Notes under the pieces: model-generated
What the model saw: only the letters and a program-made list of their open reading frames with translations
Database searches by the model: none
What the model was told of the DNA's origin: nothing
DNA from: Marinifilaceae bacterium
GTDB taxonomy: Bacteria; Bacteroidota; Bacteroidia; Bacteroidales; Marinifilaceae
Assembly: GCA_016936255.1 (NCBI GenBank)
Contig: JAFGYE010000117.1
Location: forward strand, 23,442 to 87,441
Reading direction: 5' to 3'
Length of the DNA stretch: 64,000 nucleotides
Part shown: one piece after another, positions 17,276 through 25,488 of the stretch
How positions within the stretch are numbered: the first letter of the stretch is position 1
How the letters are laid out: the number at the start of each line of letters is the position of its first letter
Position numbers and translations under genes: made by a program

Positions 17276-18385
17276 ATGAAAAACCCACTTACTAAAGAAC
17301 AGTATTTAGAAAGAGTTAATAAAAAAGAATATCCAATACGAGGTGATTTCTTTCGTGACCAAACGGCGATAATTCATTCAATGCCCTATAGACGTTTAAA
17401 GCATAAGACACAAGTATTCTTTTCACCTGAGAACGACCATATTTGTACAAGAATAGAACACGTTATGCATGTTGCAACAATTGGAGCAACAATTTGTAAA
17501 GGGTTAAATAATCAAGGATGGGATTTAAATACAGAAATGGCCTTTGCTATCGGATTAGGACATGATTTAGGACATGCTCCCTTCGGACATGCAGGTGAGA
17601 CTGCATTGAACCGTAAATTACCTAAAGAGATGAAATTTATACATGAGGTCAATAGCTATAGAGTTGTTCAATATTTAGCTAATGATGGAGAAGGTCTAAA
17701 CTTAACTTATGGAGTAAAAGATGGAATAATAAATCACAATGGAGAAAACTTTTCTCAATATTTAGAACCATCACAATCAAAGAATAATTTAGACTTAATT
17801 AAAAATCGTGAAAATTTGGCTTCAAGTTATGAAGGCATAATCGTACGTTTCGCAGACAGTATTTCATATTTAGGACGAGATATTGAAGATGCCGTAGTAG
17901 CAAAATATATTACTCTATCAGATATACCTGAAAAAATTAGAGCTTATATCGGCAAAACAAATGGTGATATAATAAACTCATTAATTATCGACTTGATTAA
18001 TAACTCAAAAGAAAGCAATAAAATAGGATTCTCAGATCAAATGTTTGAAAAATTAAAAATTCTAAAAGATTTTAATTACCGTAATATTTATTTACACCCT
18101 GACATTTTAAGGTATCGAAAAAAAGGCGAAGTAATATTAGAAGAACTATTTGACTATCTATTAGATAGATATGATAATAATGGTCATGATTATAGCAAAT
18201 ATGAATCAAGTAATTCAACATTAGGAATTAGTTTCGGTCGCTACTTAGAGAAAATGAAAAATTTGTATGAAAAAGAAAAGAATATCCCAAGACAGATTGT
18301 ATGCGATTATATTGCAGGAATGACTGATAATTATGCTTTAGAATCTTACAAATCCATTAAATTGCCTATACCGATTAAATTTTAG
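17276..18385 (+). CDS. dGTPase-like HD-domain triphosphohydrolase
   Basis: 369 aa. The HD metal site is complete: RIEHVMHV with His62, GLGHDLGHAPFGHAGE with His96-Asp97, and Asp194 in VRFADSISYLGRDIEDAV. The N-terminal YRRLKHKTQVF motif is that of deoxyguanosine triphosphate triphosphohydrolases, which split dGTP (or other dNTPs) into nucleoside and tripolyphosphate. The length fits the shorter dNTPase class rather than the ~500-aa E. coli Dgt. Members of this family are known to deplete dNTPs during phage infection. The spacing from the CHAT gene and the low GC shared with it suggest a small accessory island; a housekeeping role in nucleotide balance is the alternative. Confidence 0.88.
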   Translation: MKNPLTKEQYLERVNKKEYPIRGDFFRDQTAIIHSMPYRRLKHKTQVFFSPENDHICTRIEHVMHVATIGATICKGLNNQGWDLNTEMAFAIGLGHDLGHAPFGHAGETALNRKLPKEMKFIHEVNSYRVVQYLANDGEGLNLTYGVKDGIINHNGENFSQYLEPSQSKNNLDLIKNRENLASSYEGIIVRFADSISYLGRDIEDAVVAKYITLSDIPEKIRAYIGKTNGDIINSLIIDLINNSKESNKIGFSDQMFEKLKILKDFNYRNIYLHPDILRYRKKGEVILEELFDYLLDRYDNNGHDYSKYESSNSTLGISFGRYLEKMKNLYEKEKNIPRQIVCDYIAGMTDNYALESYKSIKLPIPIKF

Positions 18386-18394
18386 AAAATACAT

Positions 18395-18408
18395 TACTTA
18401 ATTAAGTA
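18395..18408. other. 14-bp perfect palindrome
   Basis: TACTTAATTAAGTA, 9 bases after the dGTPase stop. It is too AT-rich for a convincing terminator; function unknown. Confidence 0.35.
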
Positions 18409-18513
18409 GGTTATCCCGACTAAAATAGCCAGGGTAATCTATTGCTAGATAAGGTTTTGATAAGATCAGGGGCTTATAAGAGAGCAAAGACATCCACACA
18501 CAAACCAAATCCT

Positions 18514-19356
18514 ATGAACATCGAGAAAGTGAAAAAGTACAATCAAAAATTGCTTGCCGTCTTGGGGACAACTGTGGCTCTAATGGCCTTAATTGGTTTA
18601 ATTTCAATACTGTATTTTGTTGGGATGGAAATTGGTTCGAGTTTTGGGAACAAAAGTGAAGATGGTATTTTATCGGATGAGAAAATTGAGTTGCTCCAAA
18701 AGGAAAACAAACGCCAACAAATTGTTTCCTATCAAATTCCCGAGTTGGTTGATACAGTAAATCTTATTTATATGATTCCTGTGTCTCAAAAAACATTGAA
18801 TAATCCCGAAAATATAGAAAATGATGAAGTATTAGGCCTGCTTGAGATGGGGAGCGGAAAATTTGATTCCGAGGTAAAATACAGAAGCAGAAGATTTTAT
18901 TACGGTTCGTACAACAATCTGTTGATTTACGATGCAAAAAATGAGAAGCTCAACAAGCTATTCGATGAAAGAATAAGTTTTGAAAAAATAGACATCAAGT
19001 ACTTTGAAAATGATGTTTTTATAGCCTTCACGGCAGCAACTGCCGATTCGTTTAAGGATGGCGTTATTAATTCCAACGACCTAAAAAAACTGTACATCTA
19101 CTCTGTAAAAGAGCAAAAGATACAAGACATTGGCTTAAACAATGCTGATGTAATCGCTTATAAATTTATTGACGAGAGCAAAAACCTTTTGGTTCAATTT
19201 GGTATTGATTACAATGAAGATGGCAAATATAACTCTTCAAAAGAGCCTAAAACACTACGATCATTTAACTACAAATCAGGAGTACTTTCGGAGATTGTAA
19301 GCAAAGATATCCACTCCCAATTGCAAAAACAACTGGAAGGAAGCAGTAAGGAATAA
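18514..19356 (+). CDS. uncharacterised membrane-anchored protein
   Basis: 280 aa from ATG at 18514 (the frame opens earlier at a TTG, but the extension is basic and unlike the rest). An N-terminal helix at about 14-38 (LLAVLGTTVALMALIGLISIL) anchors it in the inner membrane. The remainder is probably periplasmic and beta-rich, with two Asp/Asn-rich loops (DGVINSNDL and DYNEDGKYN) resembling calcium loops. I do not recognise a family. It is unrelated in composition to the preceding CHAT and dGTPase genes. Confidence 0.75.
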   Translation: MNIEKVKKYNQKLLAVLGTTVALMALIGLISILYFVGMEIGSSFGNKSEDGILSDEKIELLQKENKRQQIVSYQIPELVDTVNLIYMIPVSQKTLNNPENIENDEVLGLLEMGSGKFDSEVKYRSRRFYYGSYNNLLIYDAKNEKLNKLFDERISFEKIDIKYFENDVFIAFTAATADSFKDGVINSNDLKKLYIYSVKEQKIQDIGLNNADVIAYKFIDESKNLLVQFGIDYNEDGKYNSSKEPKTLRSFNYKSGVLSEIVSKDIHSQLQKQLEGSSKE

Positions 19357-19424
19357 TTTAATTGCACCCCACAAACAAAAAGAAAGGATTTTGCCGGATT
19401 TTCCCTTAACTGAAAGAATGCAAA

Positions 19425-19544
19425 ATGGAATCCGAAGGATTCAAATGTTTATAGCAACAAACGTGAAAGTAAAGGTTCGACCCCGATGGGGTCGAATATT
19501 ACACCCTTAATCATGTGCTATAAACATTAAATCCCTCTGGGATT
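19425..19544. repeat. 120-bp foldback repeat, left copy of transposase flank
   Basis: It contains, in order, AATCCGAAGGATT, GTTTATAGCA, the hairpin GACCCCGATGGGGTC, TGCTATAAAC (complement of the second element), and AATCCCTCTGGGATT. The whole unit can fold into a long stem with an inner hairpin. It is a direct repeat of 20167-20286 with 14 differences by my count. Confidence 0.9.
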
Positions 19545-19683
19545 CCCCCCATTTACATCAAATTATATAAACATGAAATCCTCTCGGAATTTTATAAGAT
19601 CATCTTAAAATCCCCATTCAATGTCTTTAAAAGATGTCTAATTTCAAACAATTAAATTTCATTAAATCAACAAAATAGAAATA

Positions 19684-20151
19684 ATGAGCGTTGGTACATT
19701 CTCCCAAATTTATATCCAGATAATTTTTGCAGTTAAAGGCCGAGAATCTTTAATAAAAAAGGACTGGGAAGAAGAATTGTTTAAATACATAACAGGTATT
19801 GTTCAAAACAAAGGGCAGAAAATACTTGCCGTAAATGGCACGCCAGATCATATTCATTTTTTGATAGGAATGAAACCAAGCTGTTGTTTATCTGATTTGG
19901 TAAGGGAAATTAAAAAATCGTCGAACACCTTTATTAAAGAAAAAGGATTTTCACAATTTAGGTTTGAATGGCAGGAAGGTTATGGTGCTTTTTCATATTC
20001 TCATTCCGCATTGGATCATGTAGTGAGGTATATTCAAAATCAGAAAGAACATCACAAACGCAAATCATTTAAAGAAGAATATATTTCATTTTTAAAGAAA
20101 TATGAGATTGATTTCAAGGATGATTATTTATTTAAATGGATTGAAGATTAA
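19684..20151 (+). CDS. IS200-like / REP-associated Y1 transposase
   Basis: 155 aa HUH endonuclease of the Y1 (TnpA) type. The metal-binding HUH motif is His56-Ile-His58 in DHIHFL, and the probable nucleophile is Tyr116 in VVRYIQNQ. The length fits IS200/IS605 TnpA and RAYT proteins, and both catalytic motifs are intact, so it may be active. It makes single-stranded cuts next to hairpins. The flanking 120-bp hairpin repeats are the natural substrate candidates. No TnpB/IscB-like partner is present. Confidence 0.9.
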   Translation: MSVGTFSQIYIQIIFAVKGRESLIKKDWEEELFKYITGIVQNKGQKILAVNGTPDHIHFLIGMKPSCCLSDLVREIKKSSNTFIKEKGFSQFRFEWQEGYGAFSYSHSALDHVVRYIQNQKEHHKRKSFKEEYISFLKKYEIDFKDDYLFKWIED

Positions 20152-20166
20152 ATAGATCCAAAAGAA

Positions 20167-20286
20167 ATGGAATCCGCAGGATTCAAATATTTATAGCAAC
20201 AATCGTGAAGGTAAAGGTGTGACCCCATCGGGGTCAAATATCACACCCTTAATCATGTGCTATAAACATCAAATCCCTTCGGGATT
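20167..20286. repeat. 120-bp foldback repeat, right copy
   Basis: Same element order as the copy at 19425-19544, with hairpin GACCCCATCGGGGTC and end AATCCCTTCGGGATT. Several substitutions fall in the centre and the last stem while the stems remain paired, so the fold seems to be conserved. It lies between the transposase and the trpA 3' end. Confidence 0.9.
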
Positions 20287-20311
20287 ATTAGCAGCGAACT
20301 TTATTCATTTC

Positions 20312-21061
20312 TTACAATAAAGCATCAATAAATTCGGAAGCAGTACCGCTGGTTAGCGCCTTTATAAATGCGGTGCCAATAATTGCTCCGTTCGAAAAGC
20401 CGGAGGCATGCTGAAAGCTTGCCTTGTCGTGAATTCCAAATCCGATAAGGGAAGGAATATCCAGACTTGCCACCTTTTTAAAGTAGTCTTCCCTCTCGGT
20501 ACTTTGCTCCAAAGCACCACCTGTAGTAGCCGAGGATGAAACCATGTATAAAAATCCTTTGGCGGCTTTTTCAATTTTCGCCATGCGCTGGTCTGTTGTT
20601 TGAGGAGTCACCAGCAAAATATTGTACACGCCGTGCGCCTCAAACTTTGTTTTAAATTCCTCTTCGTACTCTTCCAATGGCAAATCGGGCAGAATCACCC
20701 CGTCGATACCACAGCTTTGGCAATCCAGCAGGAAAGCATCCACACCATATTTAAAAACAACATTCCAATAACCCATTAATATCAAAGGCATTGTAATGCT
20801 GCGGCGAACATCCTTTAGCTGCTCAAAAAGCAGTTTCAGGCTCATTCCCTGATCCAAGGATTGCTTTGCAGCAATCTGAATGACAGGTCCGTCGGCCAAA
20901 GGATCGGAAAATGGGATTCCAATTTCTACCAAATCAACCCCTTTGTCCTGTAAAAGCTGCAGATTAGGTACGGTATCGTTCAGGTTTGGATATCCGGCAG
21001 GAAAATAGATGGATAAGATATCCTTTCCTTTATTTTGAAATAATTGATCTATTCGGTTCAT
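20312..21061 (-). CDS. trpA: tryptophan synthase alpha subunit
   Basis: 249 aa TIM-barrel protein that cleaves indole-3-glycerol phosphate to indole and glyceraldehyde-3-phosphate and channels indole to TrpB. The catalytic acids are visible: Glu46 in DLVEIGIPFSDPLADGP and Asp57. The phosphate-binding end GFGIHDKASFQ is present. It is the last gene of the trp operon, 115 bases after trpB, with dispersed repeats in the gap. Length is usual for short Bacteroidota TrpA. Confidence 0.97.
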   Translation of the reverse strand: MNRIDQLFQNKGKDILSIYFPAGYPNLNDTVPNLQLLQDKGVDLVEIGIPFSDPLADGPVIQIAAKQSLDQGMSLKLLFEQLKDVRRSITMPLILMGYWNVVFKYGVDAFLLDCQSCGIDGVILPDLPLEEYEEEFKTKFEAHGVYNILLVTPQTTDQRMAKIEKAAKGFLYMVSSSATTGGALEQSTEREDYFKKVASLDIPSLIGFGIHDKASFQHASGFSNGAIIGTAFIKALTSGTASEFIDALL

Positions 21062-21066
21062 TAGTT

Positions 21067-21162
21067 TAGATTTGAGATGTGAGACTTGAGATGTGAGATA
21101 TGTGAGTCTTCACAACTTTAGACGCATATTATGATTTTTTTAAGCCCTTTAGGGGTTTGGGG
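21067..21162. repeat. dispersed intergenic repeats in trpB-trpA gap
   Basis: 21067-21106 carries iterated TGAGATGTGAGA-type sequence, also found at 24883-24914 and 31168-31228. 21135-21162 is a single arm of the TTTAAGCCCTTTAGGGG family seen at 13186-13260. Both occupy the space between trpB and trpA. Confidence 0.6.
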
Positions 21163-21176
21163 TTATCTAATATTAA

Positions 21177-22367
21177 TTACAAATTATTAATTTCTTTCAT
21201 GTAGGTCTCCATATCCTTATCGCCTCTTCCTGAAAGATTCACGACTACCACATCATCTTTATCAAAGCGAATTTGCTCTAAGGCAGCTAAAGCGTGAGCC
21301 GATTCCAGAGCGGGAATAATTCCTTCGGATTGTGCCAGTATCATGGCGGCATCCAAAGCTTCCTGATCGGTTACCGAGAGAAATTGTGCCCTGCCCGTTT
21401 CGGCCAAATGTGCGTGCAAAGGTCCAACGCCCGGATAATCCAAACCTGCCGAAATAGAGTAAGGTTCCGTAATCTGACCATCTTCATCCTGCATCAGCAT
21501 GGTTTTGCTGCCGTGAATAAAACCAACATCGCCAATGGTAATGGTTGCTGCTGTTTCGCCACTGTTAACACCCAGGCCGGAAGCCTCAACAGCCACTAAT
21601 TTCACATCCTCTTCATCCAGATAGTGATAAAAAGCTCCCGCGGCATTGCTGCCACCACCTACACAGGCAATCACGTAATCAGGATTCGGATTCCCTGTCT
21701 CAATGGTTAATTGCTCACGAATTTCTTTCGATATAATCGACTGCAAGCGGGTTACCATATCGGGATATGGATGCGGCCCAACCACCGAACCAATCAGGTA
21801 GAATGAATTCGGGTTGGCAATCCAATCGCGGATGGCCTCGTTGGTGGCATCCTTCAAGGTCTGATTTCCCGAAATGGCAGGAACCACCTTCGCGCCCAGC
21901 ATTTTCATACGAGCCACATTTGGTGCCTGACGCTCGATATCCAGGGCGCCCATATACACAATGCATTCCAATCCAAACAAAGCACAAACGGTAGCCGTTG
22001 CCACACCATGCTGCCCTGCTCCTGTCTCAGCAATGATACGGTTTTTGCCCATGTATTTGGCAATTAGAATCTGCCCAATGGTATTGTTTATTTTATGAGC
22101 TCCGGTATGCGTTAAGTCTTCGCGTTTTAAGTAGATATTGGTTCCGTAACGCTTCGATAAATTACCAACTTTAGTTAATGGTGTTGGCCGGCCCACGTAA
22201 TTATCCAACAATCGTTTATAATCCTTCTGAAACTGCTCCGAATTGATAATTTTCAGATAGTTTTCGCGTAATTCATCAACATTGGCACGCAACAATTCCG
22301 GAATGTAAGCACCGCCAAATTGCCCGTAGTAACCACGCTCATTTACTGCATATTTATTTTTGCTCAT
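21177..22367 (-). CDS. trpB: tryptophan synthase beta subunit
   Basis: 396 aa PLP enzyme condensing indole and serine to tryptophan. The PLP lysine is Lys92 in HTGAHKINN. The phosphate loop GGGSNAAG, the conserved [12 protein letters not shown] segment and the C-terminal SGRGDKD are intact. Its start overlaps the 3' end of trpF by 14 bases, indicating translational coupling. Standard TrpB1 length. Confidence 0.98.
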   Translation of the reverse strand: MSKNKYAVNERGYYGQFGGAYIPELLRANVDELRENYLKIINSEQFQKDYKRLLDNYVGRPTPLTKVGNLSKRYGTNIYLKREDLTHTGAHKINNTIGQILIAKYMGKNRIIAETGAGQHGVATATVCALFGLECIVYMGALDIERQAPNVARMKMLGAKVVPAISGNQTLKDATNEAIRDWIANPNSFYLIGSVVGPHPYPDMVTRLQSIISKEIREQLTIETGNPNPDYVIACVGGGSNAAGAFYHYLDEEDVKLVAVEASGLGVNSGETAATITIGDVGFIHGSKTMLMQDEDGQITEPYSISAGLDYPGVGPLHAHLAETGRAQFLSVTDQEALDAAMILAQSEGIIPALESAHALAALEQIRFDKDDVVVVNLSGRGDKDMETYMKEINNL

Positions 22368-22995
22368 CTTTAGTTTGTCTTACTGATTTTAAAAACTCTT
22401 TTACCAATACCACATTCTTTACTGCAGGACTTTGTTCAAATCCTGAATTCACATCCAAACCAAACAATTTAGAATGTTGAAAAACTTTTATTGCCTCCAC
22501 ATCATCAATTCCAATTCCTCCACTCAGGAAAAAAGGAGTTTCGCCTTTGTAATTTTCGAGAATTCGCCAATCGAACTTTTTTCCGCTTCCTCCATACGCA
22601 TCTGATTTTGTATCGAATAGAAAATAATCACATGCAGATTGATAAGTATCCAGACTTTTAAATTGAAATGACTCATTCACCTGAAAGGCTTTAAACACCT
22701 CTAAGCCAGAATCTTTTATCTGCTGACAATCTTCAGGGCTTTCGTCTCCGTGCAACTGAATTGCATCAAGTTGATATTTCTTCGCCAAAGTCAGAATCTT
22801 TTCTGCGGCTTCGTTCACAAAAACACCAACTTTACGGATATGCGATGGAATCATCTTCGTGATTTCTGCATCAAAATCGTCACCCACATAACGCACAGAT
22901 TTTGAATAAAAGATAAAGCCCATGTAATCCAACGGCAATGCTGTCAGCTCCTTAAGGTTTATTTTATCGCGAAGACCGCAGACTTTTATTTTCAT
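22354..22995 (-). CDS. trpF: phosphoribosylanthranilate isomerase
   Basis: 213 aa TIM barrel. N-terminal KVCGLRD carries the catalytic Cys, [11 protein letters not shown] is the conserved strand-3 motif, and the barrel ends with [12 protein letters not shown] and GLDVNSGFE. It catalyses the Amadori rearrangement in tryptophan synthesis. It overlaps trpB by 14 bases and is separated from trpC by 92 bases that contain a 20-bp palindrome. Confidence 0.96.
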   Translation of the reverse strand: MKIKVCGLRDKINLKELTALPLDYMGFIFYSKSVRYVGDDFDAEITKMIPSHIRKVGVFVNEAAEKILTLAKKYQLDAIQLHGDESPEDCQQIKDSGLEVFKAFQVNESFQFKSLDTYQSACDYFLFDTKSDAYGGSGKKFDWRILENYKGETPFFLSGGIGIDDVEAIKVFQHSKLFGLDVNSGFEQSPAVKNVVLVKEFLKSVRQTKDEQK

Positions 22996-23067
22996 TGTTT
23001 TTTTATTTAATTGCCGTAATGTACAGACAGGTCATATTGTTCAACTCATCATTCGAATGCGCCATTC

Positions 23068-23087
23068 GGACACGCCATGGCGTGTCC
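23068..23087. repeat. 20-bp perfect palindrome in trp operon
   Basis: GGACACGCCATGGCGTGTCC directly abuts the trpC stop codon. It is the core of a dispersed palindromic repeat seen in many Bacteroidota genomes (recalled, not checked). As RNA it forms a hairpin between trpC and trpF. Confidence 0.75.
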
Positions 23088-23879
23088 CTACAGATTCGAT
23101 ATAAATTGACGACAGGTTAAACCCGGTTGTTCTGTTTTCATGAAATATTCTCCCATTAAAAATGCCTGAAAACCATTCTCCCTCATCCTCCGAACAACTT
23201 CAGGACTATCCAGACCACTTTCGGCTACGCGGATTATGTCTTCGGGTAATTTGGCCGCCAATCGGATCGATCGATCGGTATCAACCGAAAAATCTTTCAG
23301 GTTTCGGTTGTTGATTCCCACCAAATCGACAAATCGGTTCACGTGTTCCAATTCCGATTCATCGTGCAGTTCAAGCAATACTTCCATGCCCAAGTCCTTT
23401 GCGATAAAGGCAAAATCCTTGCAGCGCTGCGGACTCAATATAGCTGCAATCAACAAAATCACATCGGTGCCCATGGCTTTCGACTGGTAAATCTGATAGG
23501 CATCTACTATGAATTCTTTCCGCAGCAATGGAATGCTTAACGTCTGTCTGGCCAACTCAAAATCTGAATCTTTTGCGCCAAAAAACACCTCATCAGTCAG
23601 TACTGAAACCATCGAAACCCCTGCTTCCTGATAGACTTTCACCACTTCCTGCGGTTTTGCCGTTCCATTAATCACTCCCTTCGAAGGCGACTGACGTTTG
23701 AATTCTGCAATCACACCCGAAGCGCCCTTCCTGCTAATCGATTCTTTGGCCGAAAAACAAGTTCGTTTGAAATTTTCCTGCTCCATCAACTGAAAAATGG
23801 GCATTTGCTCTTTTTGAACAGCTACTTCAGCCAATTTTTGCTGCACAATTTTGTCTAATATATTTTGCTTTGCATTCAT
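23088..23879 (-). CDS. trpC: indole-3-glycerol phosphate synthase
   Basis: 263 aa. The catalytic Lys and Glu region VIAEFKRQSPSKG, the LRKEFIVDAYQIYQ segment and VGINNRNLKDFSVD are all present, with the phosphate loop RVAESGLDSPE. It closes the indole ring from CdRP. It starts 2 bases after the trpD stop. The product is monofunctional, not fused to TrpF. Confidence 0.97.
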   Translation of the reverse strand: MNAKQNILDKIVQQKLAEVAVQKEQMPIFQLMEQENFKRTCFSAKESISRKGASGVIAEFKRQSPSKGVINGTAKPQEVVKVYQEAGVSMVSVLTDEVFFGAKDSDFELARQTLSIPLLRKEFIVDAYQIYQSKAMGTDVILLIAAILSPQRCKDFAFIAKDLGMEVLLELHDESELEHVNRFVDLVGINNRNLKDFSVDTDRSIRLAAKLPEDIIRVAESGLDSPEVVRRMRENGFQAFLMGEYFMKTEQPGLTCRQFISNL

Positions 23880-23881
23880 GC

Positions 23882-24874
23882 CTAGTTTCCTTTTGTCAGT
23901 TTCTTCAACACCTCATACGAATTTCCCGAAAGCAAAGCTTCTTCAGCTCTGCCAATGGCATCTTCCCTGCTAATTTCAGGATGCAAACAATGAATTGCCA
24001 AGCCTGCATTGATCGTAACTACCGAGTTTTGTGCATAAGTTCCTTTCCCTTTCAAAATATCGACAAAAATTTTAGCCGCTTCCTCTACCGTTTCACCGCC
24101 ATACAATTCTTCCGGATTCAAATTTCTTTTCCCAAATGCTTCAGGCTCCAACAACTCTTCCATTCTATTTCCAATCAATTTCACTTTGCCGGTTAATGAA
24201 ACCTCATCATAACCATCTATTCCGTGAATAATTGTAAAATTCGAATCTGTTTCCTGCAGCAAATACTGGTACAAACGGGCCAATTCCAAATCGAAAACTC
24301 CTACAATCTGATTCTTTGGACGCGATGGGTTTACCAAAGGGCCCAACATGTTAAAAAATGTTCGAACTCCTAAATCGCGACGAATTGGTGCTATATTTTT
24401 CATGGCTGGATTAAACAAGGGTGCATGCAAAAAGCAGATGCCCGCTTCATCCAGATCCCGTTTCAAATCCTCTTCCTTATTTTTAAACTGGTAACCCAAA
24501 TGCTCAATCACGTTAGACGACCCGCAAAAAGAAGATACGCCGTAATTTCCGTGCTTGGTTACTTTTTCACCGGCACCTGCAACCACAAATGAAGCTAAAG
24601 TTGAAATGTTAAAGGTGTTCTTTCCATCGCCTCCGGTTCCGCACAAATCAACGCCATTGTATTCCGATAGGTCAACAGGAATGCATAATTCAAGAAGTGC
24701 TTCACGAAATCCTGTTAATTCTTCAACGGTAATGCTTCGCATCATAAAAACCGTTAAAAAAGAAGTAATTTGAAATTCGTTAAAATTCCCTTTTGCAATC
24801 TGAATTAAAACCTCTTTCGCTTCCTCTTTTTTTAAGGTTTTGTGTTCAAATAAATGGTGAAGTATATTTTTCAT
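23882..24874 (-). CDS. trpD: anthranilate phosphoribosyltransferase
   Basis: 330 aa. The PRPP-binding loop LCGTGGDGKNTFNIST and the conserved KHGNYGVSSFCGSSNVIEHLG motif are intact, as is the R-P-K-N-Q-I-V-G-V segment. It transfers phosphoribose to anthranilate. It follows trpG after 41 bases that include a TGAGATGTAAGA-type repeat (24883-24914). Confidence 0.97.
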   Translation of the reverse strand: MKNILHHLFEHKTLKKEEAKEVLIQIAKGNFNEFQITSFLTVFMMRSITVEELTGFREALLELCIPVDLSEYNGVDLCGTGGDGKNTFNISTLASFVVAGAGEKVTKHGNYGVSSFCGSSNVIEHLGYQFKNKEEDLKRDLDEAGICFLHAPLFNPAMKNIAPIRRDLGVRTFFNMLGPLVNPSRPKNQIVGVFDLELARLYQYLLQETDSNFTIIHGIDGYDEVSLTGKVKLIGNRMEELLEPEAFGKRNLNPEELYGGETVEEAAKIFVDILKGKGTYAQNSVVTINAGLAIHCLHPEISREDAIGRAEEALLSGNSYEVLKKLTKGN

Positions 24875-24882
24875 TGTTAATA

Positions 24883-24914
24883 TAGATTTGAGATGTAAGA
24901 ATTGAGATGTTAGA
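24883..24914. repeat. TTGAGATGTAAGA-type dispersed repeat
   Basis: A short direct repetition (GATTTGAGATGTAAGAATTGAGATGT pattern) in the trpG-trpD gap, of the same family as 21067-21106 and 31168-31228. Confidence 0.5.
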
Positions 24915-24915
24915 C

Positions 24916-25485
24916 TTAAGAATTTAACCAGTTTTCAATCATTTTCAATCCATTGGGAGTCAATACCGATTCGGGATGAAACTGCACGCCCTGCACATCA
25001 TATTCCTTGTGGCGGATTCCCATGATCTGTCCTTCAGCATCTTCGCAGGTAACCAGCAAGCAATCCGGCAAATTCTCTTTGGTTACATTCCATGAATGAT
25101 ATCTTCCTGCCGTAAACTCCTGATCGATTCCCTGCAAAACACCTTTGTCATCAGCAGTCCGAAAAACCGAAGTAGCCACACCATGATATACTTTATCCAA
25201 ATTCTCAATGTTTCCGCCAAACACTTCTGCAATTGCCTGTTCTCCCAAACAAACACCTAATATCGATTTGGTGGCTGCGTATTCGCGGATCACATCTTTT
25301 AAAATCCCTGCTTCGTCAGGAATCCCTGGTCCAGGCGACAATAGGATCTTATCAAACTTTGCCACCTCTTTCAAATCGATTTCCCGGTTTCTGTGCACTT
25401 CAATGTCCTTCGCACCTAACTTTCGCAAATATTCCACCAAATTATAGGTGAAGGAATCGTAATTATCCAAAACTAAAATCTTCAT
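24916..25485 (-). CDS. trpG: anthranilate synthase glutamine amidotransferase component
   Basis: 189 aa class I amidotransferase. The catalytic Cys79 lies in LGVCLGEQAIAE and the His-Glu pair in VQFHPESVLT. It supplies ammonia to TrpE for anthranilate formation. It starts 3 bases after the trpE stop. It could also serve PabB, since bacteria often share this subunit; the operon position favours Trp. Confidence 0.96.
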   Translation of the reverse strand: MKILVLDNYDSFTYNLVEYLRKLGAKDIEVHRNREIDLKEVAKFDKILLSPGPGIPDEAGILKDVIREYAATKSILGVCLGEQAIAEVFGGNIENLDKVYHGVATSVFRTADDKGVLQGIDQEFTAGRYHSWNVTKENLPDCLLVTCEDAEGQIMGIRHKEYDVQGVQFHPESVLTPNGLKMIENWLNS

Positions 25486-25488
25486 ATC

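Larger units (their letters stand above)
19425..20286 (+). mobile_element. IS200/REP-type single-gene element
   Basis: A Y1 transposase gene lies between two 120-bp direct copies of a complex palindromic repeat in the same orientation. This matches either an IS200-like element or a RAYT with its cognate REP sequences. The true cleavage boundaries cannot be set without other genomic copies. Confidence 0.7.
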
